Below, piece after piece: positions 59,626 through 64,000 of a stretch of 64,000 nucleotides of DNA; position 1 is the first letter of the stretch; each line of letters starts with the position of its first letter. Source of the stretch: Phaseolus vulgaris (Eukaryota > Streptophyta > Magnoliopsida > Fabales > Fabaceae); assembly GCF_000499845.2 (NCBI RefSeq), contig NC_023758.2, positions 42,639,524 to 42,703,523 of the forward strand, given 5' to 3'. A program made the translations under genes and the position numbers. Under the pieces are notes generated by a model, which saw only the letters and a program-made list of their open reading frames with translations, did not search any database and was not told the DNA's origin.

Positions 59626-60251
59626 TAGAAATGGCAAAGTGGATCGATCCGTCTGCATAGACTTCCTGCATTTGGTTCATCCGGGTAATGAACGCCGGAT
59701 TCTCTATCCCGTCGCGTATAAGGACCAGTCTGCGGATTTGCGAGTCATCCTGTATTTAGTTTTTTTTAAGAAAAAATCAATAAAAATGTTTTTTATTTTT
59801 TGTTCTTAAAAAACTGTCAAATTGAACCTATCTATTTACTGGTATCAAACATCAATATTTTTTCTTCCATTTCAAACATAATCAAACATCAATAATTCAA
59901 TTTAGATAAAAATCAAATATCAATATTCTTTCATTTCAAAAACATTAAAAAATAGTTAATTAAAAAACATTAAACAGCACTACAACAAACATAGTCAATT
60001 TAAAAACATTAATATTCTTCCGTTTCAATAACATTGAATACATATGAATCTATTTTTTTCGAGTCCAAGTTGTCAGTACCAAATCCAAGTCAACACAAAC
60101 CTTTTTTTTCCGGACTAGTGGGTCAGGCCATCTCACTTCATTGTTAGTCTGTACGGACTTGATCTATACGAACTGCGATTTATGCGATACGGGATGAAGC
60201 GGGTCAGTAGGGTGAAAAATCGAACCCACCCGCATTTTTACTAGCGGTCTA
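59626..60251. mobile_element. Possible hAT-like non-autonomous element
   Basis: The left end TAGAAATGGCAAAGTGG and the reverse-complemented right end TAGACCGCTAGTAAAAATGC share the TAGA start and a loosely similar sequence. The flanks ATAATTTG (59,618-59,625) and TTAATTTG (60,252-60,259) agree at 7 of 8 positions, as expected for an 8-bp hAT target duplication. GC-rich subterminal patches (59,640-59,750 and 60,110-60,240) around an AT-rich core fit non-autonomous hAT elements. There is no ORF. The weak inverted repeat leaves real doubt. Confidence 0.45.
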
Positions 60252-60259
60252 TTAATTTG

Positions 60260-63200
60260 TGTTTTAGGGGTATGAGGTTCATGAACAGTGAAGAAATGAA
60301 TTGAAGAGAAGGAGTGTGAGAGTTTTTTATGAGGAATGGGAAAGTTGTTGATCTTTTACAAAGTTTAGGCTCAAAATTATAGGGCAGTGTAGGGTGGGAT
60401 GGGGTGGTGAGAGAGAGAGAGAGAGAGAGAGAGGCATAAAGTCATCACTGTTAAAGTGCACAAAAAGTGAAGGCTTGTTCAGTGGCAATGGGCGACCATG
60501 CATCATAATCATCATCATGATGTCAAATGAAATATGTCAAACACAGTGCCATCCATTTTCACAGAACCCCTCTCCTAACAAACAAATCTCCCTAAATCCC
60601 ACACCTGTCATCATTCCTACCTTATTTCCATCTTTACAAGTTTATTTCTAAAAGTTATTAATTAATGTGAAAACCCTTACCTTTTTGGAAAAGTACCTCC
60701 TATATATGATCTTTTTATCATTCACTTCCCTTTCTTTATACTAAATAAATTTCAAAATGTTTTCAAATTCATCCTTCTAAACTTTAACCCAAAGAAGAGA
60801 TCATAAAAGATCATCATCATCCATCAATGAATGAAATCAAAAAGATCTTTAGCTTTTAGAGTGGACATTTCATGCAAAAGACAAACCACTTTCACACATT
60901 AAATTATAACCATCCCACCTCAGAACTGCTTCAAACCCCTTTCCCTTATTGCCTTTTTCTTCTCACAATTTTAATTCCTAACTCAATCCATGCCTCTCCT
61001 TTTCTACAACTTCTTCACAAATGAGGTAAATTCATTCTTTTATGCTTTAGATATGACAAAAGCCACTAGTGAGTAGTTTAATCATTAAGCAGAATAGAAC
61101 CGCATAATTAGATATTCAACCTTACTTCATTAAGGCATCATCAATGTATATGTTTTTTATTTAGAGTCTCGTTCAATACTTTCAAAGTGGATTTAACATG
61201 TCTTTTTGTTTAACATTATTAAGTGTTTTAAATGTCATTTAGTTGTTCAAATTTTTAAACAAGATAATAATTCTACCTCTTCATACGTCTAAGCCTTTTC
61301 GGTGGGTTCAGATAATTAATTTTTTTAAAAACAATAAATATAAAATCCATTTTATAATAATAATTAAATTATTATTTTTTTAAGATTAAAGAAGGTATTT
61401 TTTTTTTCCTCGACCCTTCTGCATTAAAAAGTTATTTACCAGCTTCCTATACTTCAAGTCAATATTTAACAGCAAAATAAATATCGGAGCTCATCTCTAA
61501 GAACACCCCAACTAAAATACATATTTTCATAAAGCCCCTATTATACATATCACATAGTTTCCTATATATGCTGTCTTTCTATTACATTAAGCCAGATTCA
61601 TAGTTTATTAAGTCAGTTTACCTCCTTTAGGTTAATCATTGTACAAAATCCAAATATATACTTTTCTTTTATCATGTGGCTCGTGTTTTCCTCCCTGCAA
61701 ACTACCAAAAAAAATTCTCTACTAAAGAGATAAAATTAGTAATTAATAACAACCCAAACAGTTTATTAAACATATACTTACTTGGTTCCTTCACTAAATA
61801 CGATTTCGGCTCCGGTTAAGCGAACAACCATTATACATAAACATCACCCAAAAAATTGCAGCCTACCTAAAACTGAAACAGTATCTCATAATCTCACACA
61901 GTTCTTTTGTCATCTATTTCACATTCCTTTTCTCCTCTACTTACTGAGAGATCTCAAGCATTCCTTCAGATCCATACACCATTAAAGATATGTAATAGCA
62001 TCTGAATATTCTTGACTACTATGTCATTCTTAAAGATAACTTGATTCTTTTATTAGTATATTAAGATAAAATCAACTATCATCAACTGTCAAACTAAATG
62101 AAAATTTAATTACTTTTTATTGTAAACAAAATTTGTCGATTCATTAATTGAAACATGTGATATTATTGTAATTACATATCACGTGTGTGAAAATTTTCAC
62201 GATTTAGACATTTGTAGGCATATAATCCAGAAGTTGTTATTTATTATAAATAATATTTCATAGGTTAAAATAAAGTGAAACAACAACACAATAATTGTGG
62301 GAAGTTTTGTAAATTAATGTACCAAATAAAAGCTTTAGAGTTTATAGTTGGACTGATAAATTTTATTTTGATAAAATTTCTTTTTATTAAATATAAGAAT
62401 CAATGTTATTTGATCCTATATTTGTATTAAAATTAGGTGACATGGTAGGTTTTCTTAAAATGAATTATTCAAAATGTAAGCCAGAAAACTAACATGTGAC
62501 TCAAGATTAAAGAATGATGGGGGCACTTCTCTCATCCATCAACTGTGAGAACACTGTTCCTAAGTGATCATAATAATTCTTAACCTGTTCTTTTCCTGTG
62601 CTCTCTCTCGCTTCGCTTTTCCTTTTTCCCGCGCCTTTCCTTGACCAGCTTCATGAATAACCGTACACGTAAAAGCAACAAAATTTTGTTGTCTACCACA
62701 AACAGTGAGTTATTTTTTCATAGAGATACAATAACAAATACACTGTTTATAAAAAAAATTCAGATTATTTGAATTGGAATTTTCCCTTGTCCTAATCTGG
62801 GTGGGTGTACGGGCTCAGGAGGACCATATATTAATCCATACACCAGGACATTTAGCCGCAATCGTGTTCCTTCAGATTTGAGCAAATTTGCATCACTTTA
62901 ATTTTCTACAAAAATTCTTATACTATTGTATATTAGTACGGAGTTCTTATTCACGCCAACAAAACTCACAGCAAAGTGCAATGAACCATAAAGGCTTGCA
63001 AATAATTTAGGTATCGGTGTCGGACACTTCTTCAAAATATTAAGATACTCCAAACTTCTTCATCTTGTTGTTTTTCTTCTTCCATTAACACTTCTCAACC
63101 ACATCACCGACTTCCAAGACCCCACCTTTGTTAAATCCATCAAGACCACTTTCCTTCATTTTTATCGTCGGAGGAATAATATTATCGCGCCAAATTGAGA

Positions 63201-64000
63201 TCAATAGTAGTGGAGAGATAATTTCATGATGCAAATTACGCACACACTTTTTCCTTTTCCAATTTTTTTTAGTATATAATCATTTTTATATATATAATGA
63301 TTTCGGGTCACCATTAAAATCTTATTATTGCACATCATGGCTACATATTCGCCAGTGAAAAATTATGTCAGCCAATTTTGGAGTGATGACGTACACATAT
63401 ATATATGGTATATCACTATGGGTGACTATACCTAAGATCTGAAAAAAAAATGACAAGGAAAATGATTTAGCCGTTAAAATGCACAGGCGTGAATTGTTTG
63501 AGTCAATTATTGTATTTATTTTGTTTCAAAGAACAACAATAAGTGGAAGACGGTATGGACCCATGGATACATGGGCATGTGTAATGTGTTTTATATCGCA
63601 TTGTCATAATCTTGAAAAGTTGGAAACATATGAAAATGTCTTTGATTTCGATAAAACAAGGATGCGGCGGCTATATATGCATTCCCCAAATGTCGCCACC
63701 AATTACTCCTAGAACCCACAACTTTATAATCGGCGTTAAATTAAAGACTGATAAAGAAAAAGAGAAGATCTTTCTTTGCAGGACGTACATTAGATGCCAA
63801 ATGAACTGAAGGCCAACAGAAACAAGAAGAGAGAGAGGGGCACACATACTTACACTTTTTTTCTTAATCGTGTTCAATCAACACAGCAGCAGATTATACA
63901 ATTTCTCTTTTAAACTTAATTAGCAAGTCAAAACCAGTATCATATATATTATAATCTCACACCAATTGACATAGAAAAGGCACAAAATATATAAAGGGAT
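60260..64000. other. Intergenic DNA, no gene seen
   Basis: A GA microsatellite lies at 60,409-60,433. Short frames at 60,394-60,651 and 63,479-63,877 show no motif. Pyrimidine-rich stretches near 62,590-62,650 and 63,060-63,170 could belong to a promoter or leader outside the window, but nothing decides it. Confidence 0.55.
60409..60433. repeat. (GA)n microsatellite
   Basis: About 25 bases of GA dinucleotide. Confidence 0.95.

Noticed and set aside
1..64000. CRISPR arrays, bacterial operons, rRNA genes or organellar DNA
   Set aside because: Spliced genes, plant transposons and nuclear Pol III signals indicate a plant nuclear chromosome; the only short regular arrays are the 71-bp and 48-bp repeats inside retrotransposons, which have no spacer structure.

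Overview
The window is nuclear DNA of a flowering plant: AT-rich, gene-poor and shaped mainly by transposons. Spliced introns, a plant-type trehalose-6-phosphate phosphatase (TPP), Tat-type Gypsy and Copia LTR retrotransposons, L1-type LINEs with a C-terminal RNase H, and CACTA/Mutator/hAT-like small DNA elements all indicate an angiosperm. Dispersed repeat remnants near 7.05, 33.87 and 38.51 kb look like a family familiar from legumes, so a legume is my best guess (inference, not proven).

Layout. 1-5.5 kb: AT-rich intergenic DNA. 5.57-5.81 kb: an inverted-repeat MITE. 6.0-11.1 kb: two decayed minus-strand Copia elements, one cut down to LTRs plus an RNase H scrap. 11.2-11.4 kb: a tRNA-Lys(UUU) gene and a diverged, truncated tandem copy. 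13,258-22,791: a complete but mutated Gypsy element with identical-length 479-bp LTRs, a tRNA-Lys-type primer site, gag, protease, RT/RNase H and integrase on the plus strand, a 71-bp tandem repeat, and a spliced antisense gene with its own TATA box. 24,427-25,210: a foldback Mutator-like element with a perfect 10-bp target duplication. 25.4-37.4 kb: CACTA-type MITEs, a Ulp1-protease remnant of a CACTA element and two short LINE 3' ends. 40,047-42,750: the only convincing intact host protein gene, a TPP with 11 coding exons (366 codons) and a G-box/ABRE promoter. 46.7-47.1 kb: another MITE. 55,006-57,412: a 5'-truncated LINE with a 17-bp target duplication. 59.6-60.25 kb: a possible hAT-like non-autonomous element. 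The rest is AT-rich DNA in which I see no gene.

The host loci work independently: the TPP completes cytosolic or plastidial trehalose synthesis and controls the sugar signal trehalose-6-phosphate; the tRNA serves translation. All transposon genes seen are damaged, several by single C-to-T nonsense changes typical of methylated, silenced elements. I found no clearly new biological system; the antisense spliced gene inside the Gypsy element is the most interesting locus.
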